Shown: positions 21,698 through 32,051 of the stretch, in pieces
Position numbering within the stretch: position 1 is the first letter of the stretch
How the letters are laid out: every line of letters begins with the position of its first letter
Assembly (NCBI GenBank): GCA_958510875.1
Contig: OY294067.1
Location: 264,714,180 to 264,778,179, forward strand
Length of the DNA: 64,000 nt
Reading direction: 5' to 3'
Origin: Endomychus coccineus
Lineage: Eukaryota; Arthropoda; Insecta; Coleoptera; Endomychidae
Made by a program: the position numbers and the translations under genes
The notes under the pieces: generated by a model
Seen by the model: only the letters and a program-made list of their open reading frames with translations
The model's database searches: none
Told to the model about the DNA's origin: nothing

Positions 21698-21735
21698 ACC
21701 TACGTTTCGGTCCCACGACCATCATCAGAAGATGT
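21698..21735 (-). ncRNA. Hammerhead-like ribozyme motif in PLE P1 3' end
   Basis: The minus strand has CTGATGA (21728-21722), a stem GGTC/GACC with a short loop, then GAAAC (21708-21704) and GTAGGT. Core and order fit minimal hammerheads known from Penelope-like terminal repeats. The extra T between CTGATGA and stem II and a G at the expected cleavage position suggest weak or no activity. Confidence 0.5.
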
Positions 21736-22149
21736 ATTATGTCTAAAACGGGATTTACTAACACTAATTGTATCAGGACAAGGCGTCCGTATCGCACCAA
21801 TTTCAATTAAAAATGCCCACGTCGCCGGAACGAACAGATCGAAAGTGTAACACATCAATGTTTTAAGTATATGTATAATTGTATATGTATCAAGAATTTC
21901 CTGCTTAGATATTTTCTTATAATATACGAATTCATGTCAACAAAGTCTGTATACGACTGAAACGAAAACATATAACGCTAAAGTATCTACCTTCGAACCA
22001 GATGTTAAAGACTTATGAAGTAATAGAAAATGGTTTCGGACCTTATCAGAAATATTGCCATTTGAGCATTCTACCTAAAATATACTTTTAACATTATCCA
22101 GTCGCATGTATAAATTTGCACGGGTTTTAATTAATTAAATTAGTGTAAA

Positions 22150-22660
22150 TCTGACTTAATGACTGAATATCTGTTCTATGATTTACCGAACTTGGAGTCA
22201 CGTTTTATGTGAATCATCTCCATTATAGATCTCTTATAATAATTGATTTCCTTAGATAAGAAATTAAAATTTCTTTTAATCGAATTGATGGTTATAATCA
22301 AAGCAGTGTTCAACAAGAACGGTGAAATTCTAAAAATTTTTGTTTCTTGTTTTATACTTATGGCAATACATTCATCTTTGCGAATATTGTTTAGAGATTC
22401 CTATATAAGTCCCATCAAAATCTAAACAATTTAATTTGTATACTGTGTGGGTTTGTTTATCTTTAGTTATTAAAGGTTTTAGATTTAAAACGTATTTCCC
22501 AACACAATTAGAAGGCTTATGCGCAATATTTATATCGTACTTTTCTGAACATTTCTTGATTTTCTGTAAGGTCTCCAGAATATACGGTAATGTTATAAAA
22601 TTATCTGTATAATTACCATTTATATTATTTATATATGACGTTCCATTATAGATTTAGCTT
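22150..22660 (-). pseudogene. PLE GIY-YIG endonuclease region
   Basis: The minus strand reads YILETLQKIKKCSEKYDINI, then KPSNCVGKYV, KDKQTHTVYKLNCLDF, DGTYIG and, after a frameshift and stops, HKYKTRNKNF and LVEHCFDYNHQFD. This matches the PLE endonuclease layout, where a YKIxC-xYIGxT motif starts the GIY-YIG fold and a LxEHxxxxxHxxD block follows. The YIG tripeptide and the conserved H-x-F-D block are visible. At least two stops and a frameshift show it is dead. The endonuclease would nick target DNA to prime reverse transcription. Confidence 0.65.
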
Positions 22661-22806
22661 ATTCTTTCTTTAATGATGGGGTTGAAAAATGTTTCTGGGT
22701 AGTATTACGAACAATTCCAGTGTATTACGAACAATTTTTTCAAATTTTTGGGACGGTCCTCGGGGCTGGACAAATTAACCCCGCGATATGTAAGACTGTT
22801 TATAAC

Positions 22807-23329
22807 ATAGACCTATTATCCTAAGGAGACGAAATATCTCATTCATAAAACTTCATTTGACTTGTCGCAATGATTACATGAAGTATGACAAAGAAAATCA
22901 ACATACCTCTTTGTCGACAAGTCATAATTACTCCTTATCAGCAACGCTGTAACTATGATTGAAAACTTGGTATCACTTGTAAGGCAACACCGCTTCGAAA
23001 TAGCTACGAGAAATACGAAAGCTGTCAAATTGCGTAGTACAGAACAAAGTCCCCATTCTAAAAGGTGCGTGGCATTGTCGCCTTCTGAACGAATGATGCA
23101 ATGGAATGGAATAGTATTGCTTCTAATATAACCAATAAATGATGCTATGGACGTTTTTATAATAATTACAAATCTCAAACCGGCACACAGAACAACTAAT
23201 CAGGCAACAGCATTCCATACGGCCATACTGTAATATACAGCGGTCTGAGTGGCCCGAAATTTTGGCAATGTCGGATCGTGTTTAAATGTAAACAATTCTG
23301 TCTCCTTAGGATAAAAGGTCTATCTATGG
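22807..23329. mobile_element. 523-bp inverted-repeat insert with 8-bp target duplication
   Basis: TTTATAAC occurs at 22799-22806 and again at 23330-23337. Inside are inverted ends: ATAGACC...TATCCTAAGGAGAC at the left and GTCTCCTTAGGATA...GGTCTATCTATGG at the right, about 25 bp alike. An 8-bp duplication fits the hAT superfamily, but the termini are not the classic CAG type, so this is a tentative class. It sits in the PLE between its RT and endonuclease parts. The minus-strand frame 23178-22843 has no transposase motif. Confidence 0.7.
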
Positions 23330-23609
23330 TTTATAACACTTTATTATAGCTTCTTGGTGCAACGGAATTGGAGTGAAGATAACGTTGAGACCAAACTTCT
23401 TTAGTAAAACATGAAGTTTTTATTTTTCCATCTCCATCATGCCTAACGTTCATATCTGGGAAATTTATATTTTTGTTCACTTCTATTTCACAAGTAAATT
23501 GAAGTTTACAGTGGACATTGTTAAATTTATTAATCACATACTGAATTTTATGAGTACTGAGCTTTGTGCTGATACAATTAGTTCTAAGTAATCCCATTTT
23601 AGACAATAC

Positions 23610-23646
23610 GTCTTCTGACGATGGCCGTGAGACCGAAACATACGTA
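23610..23646 (+). ncRNA. Hammerhead-like motif in inverted tail of PLE P1
   Basis: CTGACGA at 23615-23621, a GGCC/GACC-type hairpin, GAAAC at 23635-23639, then ATACGTA. This is the inverted counterpart of 21698-21735 at the 5' edge of the same element. The residue after GU is A, as required for cleavage by a hammerhead. Confidence 0.5.
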
Positions 23647-23739
23647 AAGATGAAAATAATAAGCATATATGTTAAGTGTGCCCTATTTCTCGAGAGTATA
23701 TATAATATGAATTAAAATGGGATTTTGGAAAAAACAAAG

Positions 23740-24250
23740 ATCTGTTTGATAGTAGATGTCGTCGACATCTTAGTCGAGCAATAAATGACCCATTGGTAAG
23801 AATGTTAGGAAGATCAGGGATTCTAAGGCCTACTACAGGATGACGACATCTTTGCTGAGGTATAATCAATTACCCCATTGGTAAAAATGTTGAAAGGAAC
23901 AGAGATTCAAACGCCCTCTAACCGATAGTAGATGTCGTCGACATCTTTGCTGACCTATAAATAATCACATTGACAAATATGCCCTACTACCCGAAAATAG
24001 ATGACGAGATATTTGCTAAAGTATAAATACCCCATTGGCAAAAATATTAGAGAGAACAGAGAATCTAACGGGTTCTATCCGATAGTAGATGTCGTGATGA
24101 CATCTTTGCCGAACTATAAATACCCCATTCGCAAATATGTTATAGAGAGTCCAAGGAATCGAACGCCGGAGAATATATCATTATGTCTTTGCCCGATACC
24201 CCATAAGTGAAAATGTTAGAGAGACCAGGAAATCTAACGCCATCTACCCG
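23740..24250. repeat. Minisatellite, ~5-6 diverged copies of a ~90-100-bp unit
   Basis: Repeated blocks with GATAGTAGATGTCGTCGACA, then CATCTTTGC, TATAAATACCCCATTGGCAA, and GTTAGAGAGAACAGAGAATC. Copies start near 23745, 23840, 23930, 23997, 24082 and 24168, with the third shorter. GATGTCGTCGACATC in the unit is a perfect inverted repeat around TCG/CGA. The array ends about 210 bp from the stop codon of the gene at 24465-24878. Confidence 0.75.
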
Positions 24251-24464
24251 AGAGGTAATTATGTAACTAGTACCACGATCTACAGAAATCTAAGACAATA
24301 TAGAACATAAAAATATAGTATATTGTATATTATGAATAATATAAATACGATATATATAGTATTTAAAAATATAAAATTATATAAATAGTTATAAGACTTG
24401 AACCTAGAAGTTTCCAAATAAGTGACATATTTGCTAACTAAACAAATAGTTTTTTGATACAAAA

Positions 24465-24878
24465 TTATATTCTGAAATATTTATCTATTTTTCTTACTTT
24501 ATTAAACCAAGTTGTCTTATCATTATAGTTTCTGTTTTGCTTAGAACGTGCTTGGTACCAGGGTTCAAGTTCGGGATCATCAATCCAAAAATCACGATCC
24601 ATCGATGACGTTGGTGGAGTCTGATAAACATCACGTGGACCGTAAGGTTTCCGTACACCTTTCCTCTTCATCCAATAGTACCTTTGGCAACTTCTGTAAC
24701 CATATCCGTCTAAATGTCGAATATGGACATCCAAATCTCTATAAATGATGGGAATTTCTCCGCCTCTTTCCTTTATTTGTTCCATACGTGCATTGAAACT
24801 CTCTGGTTCTTTGTATTCGGGACGCATATTATATCTAATGGAGTTGGAAGGTCCATAACGAGGTCCCCAGAATTCCAT
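24465..24878 (-). CDS. Small host gene A, possible SPMIP11/TEX49-like sperm protein
   Basis: A 137-residue protein from ATG 24878 (MEFWGPRYGP). The frame is open further 5', but the paralogue at 32052-32471 begins at the same MEF motif, which decides this start. The shared core is EYKEP near residue 22, RDLD-x-RHLD-YGY near 47-60, QRxxxMK, then PRDVYxxPPT-SM-RDFW-DPxLxPW (about 82-107) and a basic C-terminus ending in a WxN...R pattern. The aromatic MxFFG start followed by GP-N, the R/Y-PPT block and the FW-DP-PW block resemble the sperm microtubule inner protein SPMIP11 (TEX49), a ciliary doublet lumen protein. That match is by eye only. Single exon here, with 3' and 5' flanks related to those of the paralogue; AATAAA-like signals are common in the AT-rich 3' side. 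Confidence 0.7.
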   Translation of the reverse strand: MEFWGPRYGPSNSIRYNMRPEYKEPESFNARMEQIKERGGEIPIIYRDLDVHIRHLDGYGYRSCQRYYWMKRKGVRKPYGPRDVYQTPPTSSMDRDFWIDDPELEPWYQARSKQNRNYNDKTTWFNKVRKIDKYFRI

Positions 24879-25114
24879 ACAGAATTGTGAATTAATATTC
24901 CATCGGAAATATTGTTGATGTAAATATGACTGTATAAGTGTCAGAATAGTTAATAAACAGCATCCTTTGTTATTAATAGTAATGAATACAAGGAGCAATA
25001 AATATATTTCTTTTACGAAGAATGAACAGAACTTCAAATAAGCATCGGTTCATAAGTAGTAAAACTATATCTATAATATCACATTATCTTACCCGTAGAT
25101 GGAGAATTGTACCT

Positions 25115-25310
25115 ACGTGATTTATATTAGCTACCAAAAATGTCAAAATACATCGCATCCCTCACCCCGTTAGCGATTGAGTTTTAAAAAAACCGTTCTT
25201 AGTGTACTTATATCATGTAAGGAATATATCGGCAAAGTTTCAAGTCGGCCTACTTTATTGTTTCGGAGATTTTGTGATGAGTGGGTCAGTGAGTCGTATT
25301 TGACTTTAAT
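25115..25310. repeat. Dispersed direct repeat, copy 1
   Basis: About 190 bp that recur in the same orientation at 26905-27105 (shared landmarks: TTATATTAGCT, ACCCCGTT...GATTGAGTTT, GTTTCGGAGATTT, GGTCAGTGAGT). Similarity looks like about two thirds. There is no coding content. Confidence 0.6.
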
Positions 25311-26904
25311 GTAATACTAGCTGTTGTCACGGGTCGAAATGACACTAAGAGTCATTACCTGATTTCGTCAGTTTGTTTCAAACTTTACGTAATATTTCAA
25401 TTATCTCTGTATGTTGGTGCATTGCAATTTTACGGATTTAGGAAACGTTTGGCTATAGTTACTAATTTGTTACAATAATAATATCAACATGTTCCATTCA
25501 ATTGTATATTACATAGAACCTCATACTATATTGTACCATAGTTTAGTTTGTATAACATATACTGTATAACCATAATTCTATGTTCCAGAACGGCGTTGTC
25601 ATAGAATTCAATTCGTTCCTCCTATTTTCGATGTATCGTTTTACTGAAATTCGGTCAAGTTCATTATTCATTATCTTTCTTCTTTTGCAACCCAGCTTCC
25701 GTACGTGTTGGTCACAAGTTATTACGTATTGAAAGCACTTTTTACTGAATTAAATCGTAATTTATCATTGGGATATAGTTTCGTTGGTATACGAATTATT
25801 TATGACATTTACGAGAACCACGTTGTGTGGGATATAATTGGAAACCTTGTGTAACTAACAAAACTTATTTCATACGGAAAACCCGTCCATCTGGGTAAGT
25901 GAAATCAATTGAGATGATCATTCTATTCAGAATTAATAATTGTTCAACTTTGTCAGATTGTTGGATCTCAACTTCGACAAGTTTGGTTAGAGTTCACTTT
26001 TCCAATTGGAGAAAATGATTATAGTTTGTCTGGCGCCCCTATCATTATCTTTCCACTTACTAGTCTCGTAAGTTTGAGCTAGTGATTTTCTCCTAAAGAC
26101 TTGAGACAATTTTAAGATCTGAACGTATTAATTATGAGAACGTTATTTAAGCTAATCGCTGTGTTTCTCTTATCCTAGATTTTTATGCTTAGCTGTGGTT
26201 TTTCTGCTTTAGCTGAACAGGAACTTTTGAACCTGAACTATCAATTGAAATACTATATTCATCCTAAACGAGATCTGCACTCTCAATAACTAAGGTTGTA
26301 TTCAATTTATTTGTGTCATTTTGTAATTTTGGATATTTCAATTTATTTGCGTCATTCTGTAATTTTGATATCATTACATAACCTTTAAATTTTATTATGT
26401 ATTTAACTGAACTATTGATTCATCTTTTGTTGAACTGAACAGAACTTATCTTCATATAAATTCAAATATATATCTTTTCCTTTTTATTCATTCTATATCA
26501 TTATAGATTATATTATATAACTAATTTTGTTAAATACATCATTTTTCTTTTCTCTGACTCATTATTTGCGCTAGTTAGCCGGGCACTGTGATACTGTTGC
26601 CGCGAGAAACAGCTAATACCCGTAGAAGAAAGCTTCGGCTGCGCCGCCGCGAGTTCCTTCCCCAAGTCTCAATACTTAGTAAGAACATTTCTAAAGAGAA
26701 ACTTTATTTGACTTGACAGGGATATCGTTGATATGAAATGGTCTGTCACGGAAATTATGTGTGCCAATGTATCATCTTTATGTCATGTAAACGTAACATA
26801 TTTTGTTGATGGGTTATGTGTTGTATGTCATAGCATAGACAGTATGAACTATGATCATGATCCTTTAATATATGGATCCACCTTTCATGTACTTTGTACT
26901 TAAT
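25311..26904. other. No recognisable gene
   Basis: AT-rich spacer between the two direct repeats. A locally GC-rich patch at about 26575-26670 (GCCGGGCACTGTGATACTGT) stands out but is not identified. Confidence 0.4.
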
Positions 26905-27105
26905 TATATTAGCTGTCAAAAAAATCAAAAATATGATTCCTCTTACCCCGTTTGGTATTGAGTTTCGAAAAATCTTTTCTTAGCCGGTGTCTACGTCGTA
27001 TAAGGAACATATCTGACATTTGCCAAGTTTTAAGTCGCTCCGCTCCACAGTTTCGGAGATTTCCTGGAGTCAGTAGGTCAGTGAGTGGTATTTGCCTTTC
27101 TTATA
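26905..27105. repeat. Dispersed direct repeat, copy 2
   Basis: Same-orientation relative of 25115-25310, ending about 10 bp before mariner M3. The two copies could in principle bracket a former element, but nothing between them supports this. Confidence 0.6.
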
Positions 27106-27115
27106 TATAAATATA

Positions 27116-29533
27116 CTAGGGCAAGGTGAAAAGTTCCTGAAAAATAAAACAAGTAATGATTTATTTGGTCACAACTTATTTTATTTTTCAACATAATCTC
27201 CTTTTAGTGTGATACAATTCGTCCAACGTTTTTCTAATTTTTCGATCCCTTCCAAATAATACGATTTTGGCAATTCTTCAAAATAGACGTTTTCAGTGAT
27301 GACCTCATCGTTGGAGCTAAATCTCTTTCCGCCGAGCCATTTATTCAAGTTTGTTGGTAAAGCCTAACTTATTCATATTTTTATACATATTGACAATAAT
27401 TATGACAATGCAAACTTTCATGGGATGGAACAATTCCAATGGAATTGCATACGAAATGGTTGAAATTCAAGGATCAACTTCACATAATAAACGATATTCT
27501 CTATTAAAGGATCCAATTCGTGTAGAACTTCACGGATTTTCCGATGCATCAGAATCTGCATATGGTGCATGTGTTTATTTAAAATCTGTAAATATTTAAG
27601 GAGAATAAACAAATTTATTTGGCGCGAAGTCGAGAGTACCTCCATTACGTAACGTAACGTTACCAAGCCTAGAGCTGTGCGGAGCAGTACTTCTCGCTCA
27701 TTTAATGGAAAAGGTTAGGAATTCCATCAACACAAATATAAATGAAAATTATTACTGGTGTGATTGAACTATCACATTGAGTTGGATTCGGGTTTCACCT
27801 AACCGGTGGAAAACCTTTGTTGCTAATTGTGTGGCCGACATTCAACAGATCACAAAGATCTGCCAGTGGAGACATATCAGGTCAGGAGATAATCCAGCTG
27901 ATATAATTACGAGGGGGCTTACTCCAAAAGAATTACTGAAATCTAACTTGGGGCTTGAAGGTCCATGTTGGTTAGAGAAAAATACCGATGAATGGCCAAT
28001 TCAACATTACAAAGAAAATCCCAATTTACCTGAAAAACGAAAGACTGTGTCTACTATAACGCTAACGACTGTATCAACAGACTTCAATTTATTTGAAAGG
28101 TTTTCTTCTTTGTTTAAATTGCAAAGGGTCACAGCGTATTGTATTAGATTTCATTTCAATATTACATACCCAGCAGACAAAAGAAGAGTTGGTGTATTAA
28201 CAGTAAGGAAAAACTCAAAACGCACTGTACACATTAATAAAAATTTCTCAGGAACAACATTTCAAACAGGAGCTCAGAGATCTCGCTAAATCAAAAGAAG
28301 TTGATATAAAAAGTAGCATTTTATCACTTAATCCATTTTTAGACAATCAAAACCTTATCCGTGTGCCTACACGCCTGGTCGAATTCGAAATTCTGATTTT
28401 TCATTTGATAAAAAACATCCAATCATTCTGTCTGCAAAACATATATTAACAAATCTCATAATTAGAAATGAGCATGAAAGATTATTACATTGTGGTCCAA
28501 ATGCAATGTTATCATCAATCCGTGAGCGATTTCAGGAAAAACAACATGTAAGAAAATTGTACATTTGTCAATAGATAAAAATCGAAGAGGACCAAATCTG
28601 GAGAATATGGTGGATGACGAACCAATTCATAGCGCAATTCATGCAATTTTGCCATTGCGACTGCGAATCTGTATGCCGGTGCGTTGTCCTGGTGGAAGAG
28701 CACTTTTTTCTTCGCCACTTGCGGCCGCTTTCGCTTCACTTCGGCTTCGAATCGATCCAATAGCTCTGCATAATATACGCCGATGATCGTTTCCTTTTCA
28801 AGGTATTCGATATGAACGATACCGTATGCATCCTAAAAAACTTTCGCCATGACTTTGTTCGCTGATAAACCCACTTTGGTTTTTTTCGACTTCGATTTGC
28901 CAGAACAAATTCACTATTTCGACGGTTCTTTGGTCTCTGTGTGTTGTGATGGATCCATGTTCCATCCACGGTTACGAAACGGCACAAAAAGTCTTTCTTT
29001 TGGCGCTTGAACATCCCTAAACACTCCTTTGAAATAGTCACACGGTCGCACTTGTTGTGAACAGTGAGAAAATGCGGCACCCATCTGGCAGATAGCTTTA
29101 TCATAATTTATGCAAAATGTTTCGTACCCACTCGGTTGAGATGCCCATAGCCTCAGCAATCTCGTACACTTTAACTCGCCGATCGTCCAATATCATACCA
29201 TGGATTTTATTGACGATTTCTGGCGTTGTAACCTCAATTGAACGACCAGAACGTTCGACGTCTTTTGTGGTCATACTACCAAAACGAAAATCAGTAAACG
29301 ATGGTGAAGAGTCCCACATTACGTTTAACAAGGGATGCTTTGATTAGCGTAATGTTTACAGAAAGTTTCAAGGTTGCTTGCTCTCGCTGAGTGTAAAAAC
29401 AGAACTGAATGACATATCAGTCTGAAAATTTTAATGCGTTCTATTTAAAGGTGGTACATCACAAATGTCACATAATATTTTCGATTGTGGCGCCATCTGC
29501 TTCATTTTTCAGGAACTTTTCACGTTGCCCTCG
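27116..29533 (-). mobile_element. mariner copy M3, both terminal repeats present, split by a BEL/Pao fragment
   Basis: The 3' terminal repeat starts at 27116 (CTAGGGCAAGGTGAAAAGTT) and the 5' repeat ends at 29533 (ACTTTTCACGTTGCCCTCG). Both outer parts align with copies M1, M2 and M4. The minus-strand transposase reads from 29331 (RSGRSIEVTTPEIVNKIHG, then ILDDRRVKVYEIAEAMGIST) through the first catalytic region (VDGTWIHHN, D to G change at the usual D-E position) and HQDNAPAYR to YSPDLVLFDFYL at about 28580. It is cut there and resumes at 27354 with the NLNKWLGGKRF and GIEKLEKRW regions to the end of the gene. Several frameshifts. The 1.2-kb Pao piece (27355-28563) separates the halves. Confidence 0.85.
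27355..28563 (+). pseudogene. BEL/Pao pol fragment (RNase H to integrase zinc region) inside mariner M3
   Basis: The plus strand reads VELHGFSDASESAYGACVYL (27351-27599 frame), then a shifted SLELCGAVLLAHLMEKVRNS section, then LSWIRVSPNRWKTFVANCVA, QICQWRHI-type SGDNPADIITRGLTPKEL (27777-28289 frame), and GPCWLE. After further shifts comes the start of the integrase zinc-binding region (HKxxxHHCC type): HPIILSAKHILTNLIIRNEH. This order is diagnostic of BEL/Pao. It is an internal fragment with no LTRs visible at either edge. Frame breaks occur at about 27597-27776 and after 28230. A TTTG at both junctions (27351-27354 and 28564-28567) is a possible 4-bp target duplication. Confidence 0.8.
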
Positions 29534-29545
29534 AGATAGAATATA

Positions 29546-30040
29546 CAGGATGTTCCATCTCAGACGAGCCACCCCGTATATTTCTTATCCCATAGTGAGT
29601 GGAAAAATCTCCCGAAACACGTCGAATGATTTTGTTGGGGGGACATCTTTTGACGTATATTTGAGGCTTGAACGAGCAACCCCCTAATAGGGGGCGCTTC
29701 AACCCCTCAAAATTGAATAAGGGAGAAGGGGTTGAGTGATACGTCATTTGAAAGGTCTTGGAAGCCTCTTTACAACGGTGTATGAAAAACGTAATTTTGA
29801 TGAACCGTTTTCGCCAAAAATTAATTTTGTTGCTCGAATGCGCCACCTTGAATATTTTGGTTATTTGTACAATGTACAAGCTCATTTTTATTAAGCCTTT
29901 TCTACAAACTTAAACAATCTTCAAAAAATCACATTCGTACTAAAATTAAATTGTGTTGTCATGCTTACAATGAAAAAAATTAAATCTGCCTGTTTAAATG
30001 AAATGTTCAAATTGTCCTCCGTTGACTTCCATACAATAAT
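29546..30040. repeat. Left long inverted-repeat arm of DD41D copy 2
   Basis: 495 bp that return inverted at 31201-31680. Its inner end (about 29996-30040) is an antisense copy of the last 15 transposase codons, lying in the 5' non-coding part of the element. Confidence 0.88.
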
Positions 30041-30206
30041 ACGTTCTCTCAAACTAATAAATAAAAAAACAGCAAAACATTTCCTTATGTTGCCTTTATT
30101 TTTTGTTCTTAGAAGGTGTTTATCTGGTTTTAACGTTTCTTCGATCATTTCATGATTTTAATCAATCTGTTGAGTTACTACTGATTTGTTCAAAATTTCA
30201 AAAAAT

Positions 30207-31246
30207 ATGGTGTACACATTGCAAGAACGTGTTGAGCTGGTTAGCCTTTATTACCAAAATCAAAATTATATCCTGCACGTAGCGTTTGCCATAAGTACGT
30301 GATGGAATTGATTTCAAAATTTGTGGACACGGGTTCAGTAATGGATGAAAAAAGGGCACCCATTGGAATTGTTAATGATGAAGGAGCAGCTGTGGCGGTA
30401 TTGGGACATGTCCAACTTATGCCAAACACGCAATCTGTACGACAACTTTCTGCAGCTTCCGGTATTAGCCAATCTAACGTTTTCAGAATTTTACATAAAC
30501 ACAAGTTCCATCCGTACAAAATTAAATTAATTCAGGAATTAAATGATGATGATTGGGATCGAAGGCAAGAGTTTTGCGAAATTATGGTTGAGCGTATCAA
30601 CAATAACCCAAATTTCTTGTACAACGTTTGCTTTTCTGACGAATCCACTTTTTTACTTAATGGAGAAGTTAACCGGCATAACTGTAGAATTTGGAGCGAT
30701 ACAAATCCTCATATATTTCGAGAAGCTCACACTCAACATCGGGAAAAGCTAAACGTTTGGGTAGGAATTTTGGGAGACCACCTAATTGGACCTCTGTTTA
30801 TTCCTGGTAATTTAAATGGCGAAATTTATCTTGAAATGTTGGAAAATGCGATTGATCTGTTAATAACTGAACAATTAGAAATCGCTCCTCTACTACTTGA
30901 ACAACAATTGCATTTCCAACAAGACGGAGCTCCCCCTCACTATGCCGCACCAGTTCGCCAATACCTCAATTTGTAATACCCCTGTCGTTGGATTGGAAGA
31001 AGAGGTCCTATGGAGTGGCCTGCCCGATCTCCTGACCTAAACCCTCTGGACTTCTTCTTGTGGGGACATCTTAAGTCCAAGATTTTTTTGACTCAGCCTG
31101 AAAATTTGGACGAACTACGCCAACGAATTGTAAATGAGTGTCGTCAAATAACTCCAATTATGCTGAACCATGTTAGAGACGGTTTTGAGTCAAGATTGTA
31201 TTATTGTATGGAATTCAATGGAGGACAATTTGAACATTTGATTTAA
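30207..31246 (+). pseudogene. DD41D transposase, one deletion and one stop
   Basis: Start ATG at 30207 (MVYTLQERVELV). About 34 bp are missing after the QNQNY codons relative to copy 1, shifting the frame; it is open again from 30302. The core shows the HTH-like RQLSAASGISQSNVFRIL, the first catalytic D in VCFSDESTFLLNG, the second in FQQDGAPPHY and the third in SPDLNPLDFFLWG. A TAA stands at 30974-30976 where copy 1 has CAA. The W that copy 1 has lost is intact here (CRWIGRRG). The C-terminal GGQFEHLI ends at TAA 31244-31246, inside the right inverted-repeat arm. Each copy therefore carries its own private lesions. Cut-and-paste transposase of the DD41D group by my residue count; not functional. 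Confidence 0.88.
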
Positions 31247-31680
31247 ACACGCAGATTTAATTTTTTTCATTGTAAGCATGACAATACAATTTAATTTTAG
31301 TACGAATGTGATTTTTTGATTGTTTAAGTTTGTAAAAATGGCTTAATAAAAATGAGCTTGTACATTGTACAAATAACCAAAATATTCAAGGTGGCGCATT
31401 CGAGCAACAAAATCAATTTTTTGCGAAAAGGGTTCTTCAAATTTACGTTTTTCATACACCGTTGTAAAGAGGGTTTCAAGACCTTTCAAATGACGTATCA
31501 CTCAACCCCTATCCCTTATTCAATTTTGAGGGGTTGAAGCGCCCCCTACTAGGGGGTTGCTCGTTCAAGCCTCAAATGTACGTCAAAAGATGTCCCCCAA
31601 ACAAAATCATTCGACGTGTTTCGGGAGATTTTTCCACTCACTATGGGATAAGAAATATACGGGGTGGCTCGTCTGAGATG
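31201..31680. repeat. Right long inverted-repeat arm of DD41D copy 2
   Basis: 480-bp inverted counterpart of 29546-30040. It begins within the coding sequence at TTATTGTATGGAATTCAATG and includes the transposase stop. Confidence 0.88.
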
Positions 31681-32051
31681 TATTATATTTTATTCGTATT
31701 CTCAATCTTGGATAATTTTCTCAAATAAATCTACTAATGCTGTATGTGTGGTGTGATTATATTTCATCATTTCTGCTTTCCATTGAGCATTGAAACTCTG
31801 AAACTATGTAGATTCAACAAAATTATAACGCAATATTGGATTTTAGAACAAAAATTGACCGGTCTAGAGTGGATATTGAGATACTGGATACACTTTATAA
31901 AAACTATATTTAGCATAGAAACCTCATATCATAGAATTGTTTGTAGGATATAGAAACATTATATATCTAAAAGAGAACATTGTGTATATAAGACTTTGAT
32001 CAATATATAAATATGCGTGCTAGCTTACTAAAAATACTTTCTGACATAAAA
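31681..32051. other. 3' flank of gene B, no other feature seen
   Basis: AT-rich. The last 80 bp resemble the 3' flank of gene A (a TGCTA...ACTAAA...ATAAAATTA pattern), as expected for a segmental duplicate. Confidence 0.5.

Larger units (their letters stand above)
21590..23700 (-). mobile_element. Penelope-like element P1 with inverted terminal repeat, split by a MITE
   Basis: A 5'-truncated PLE on the minus strand. Right to left: an inverted copy of its own end (about 23565-23700, plus orientation), an RT C-terminal piece (23560-23338), a 523-bp insert (22807-23329), the GIY-YIG region (about 22660-22150), a 3' non-coding part, and the end repeat with hammerhead-like motif (21698-21735). 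PLEs prime at endonuclease-nicked ends and often leave 5'-truncated copies with an inverted tail, which fits the arrangement here. The 3' part (about 500 bp) recurs inverted at 37590-38090. Confidence 0.75.
29546..31680 (+). mobile_element. DD41D Tc1/mariner element with long inverted repeats, copy 2
   Basis: The left end CAGGATGTTCCATCTCAGAC starts at 29546 next to TA (29544-29545). The right end stops at ...GGCTCGTCTGAGATG (31680), about 10 bp short of the expected CAGG-type terminus, so it is slightly truncated. Arms: 29546-30040 (495 bp) and 31201-31680 (480 bp), highly similar throughout. The transposase gene lies between them, running rightward. It is the inverted counterpart of copy 1 (4891-6929), about 25 kb away, and starts only about 12 bp from the end of mariner M3. 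Confidence 0.9.

Noticed and set aside
22843..23178. 111-codon frame as a gene inside the 8-bp-duplication element
   Set aside because: No transposase motif, many cysteines and serines without pattern; likely chance in a non-autonomous element.
23740..24250. Regular repeats that could suggest a CRISPR array
   Set aside because: Units are ~90-100 bp, diverged along their whole length and lie in clearly eukaryotic, transposon-rich DNA; there are no short identical repeats with unique spacers or cas genes.
24465..25037. Longer 190-codon version of gene A from 25037
   Set aside because: The extra N-terminus is hydrophobic, absent from the paralogue, and the shared MEF start at 24878 fits both genes.
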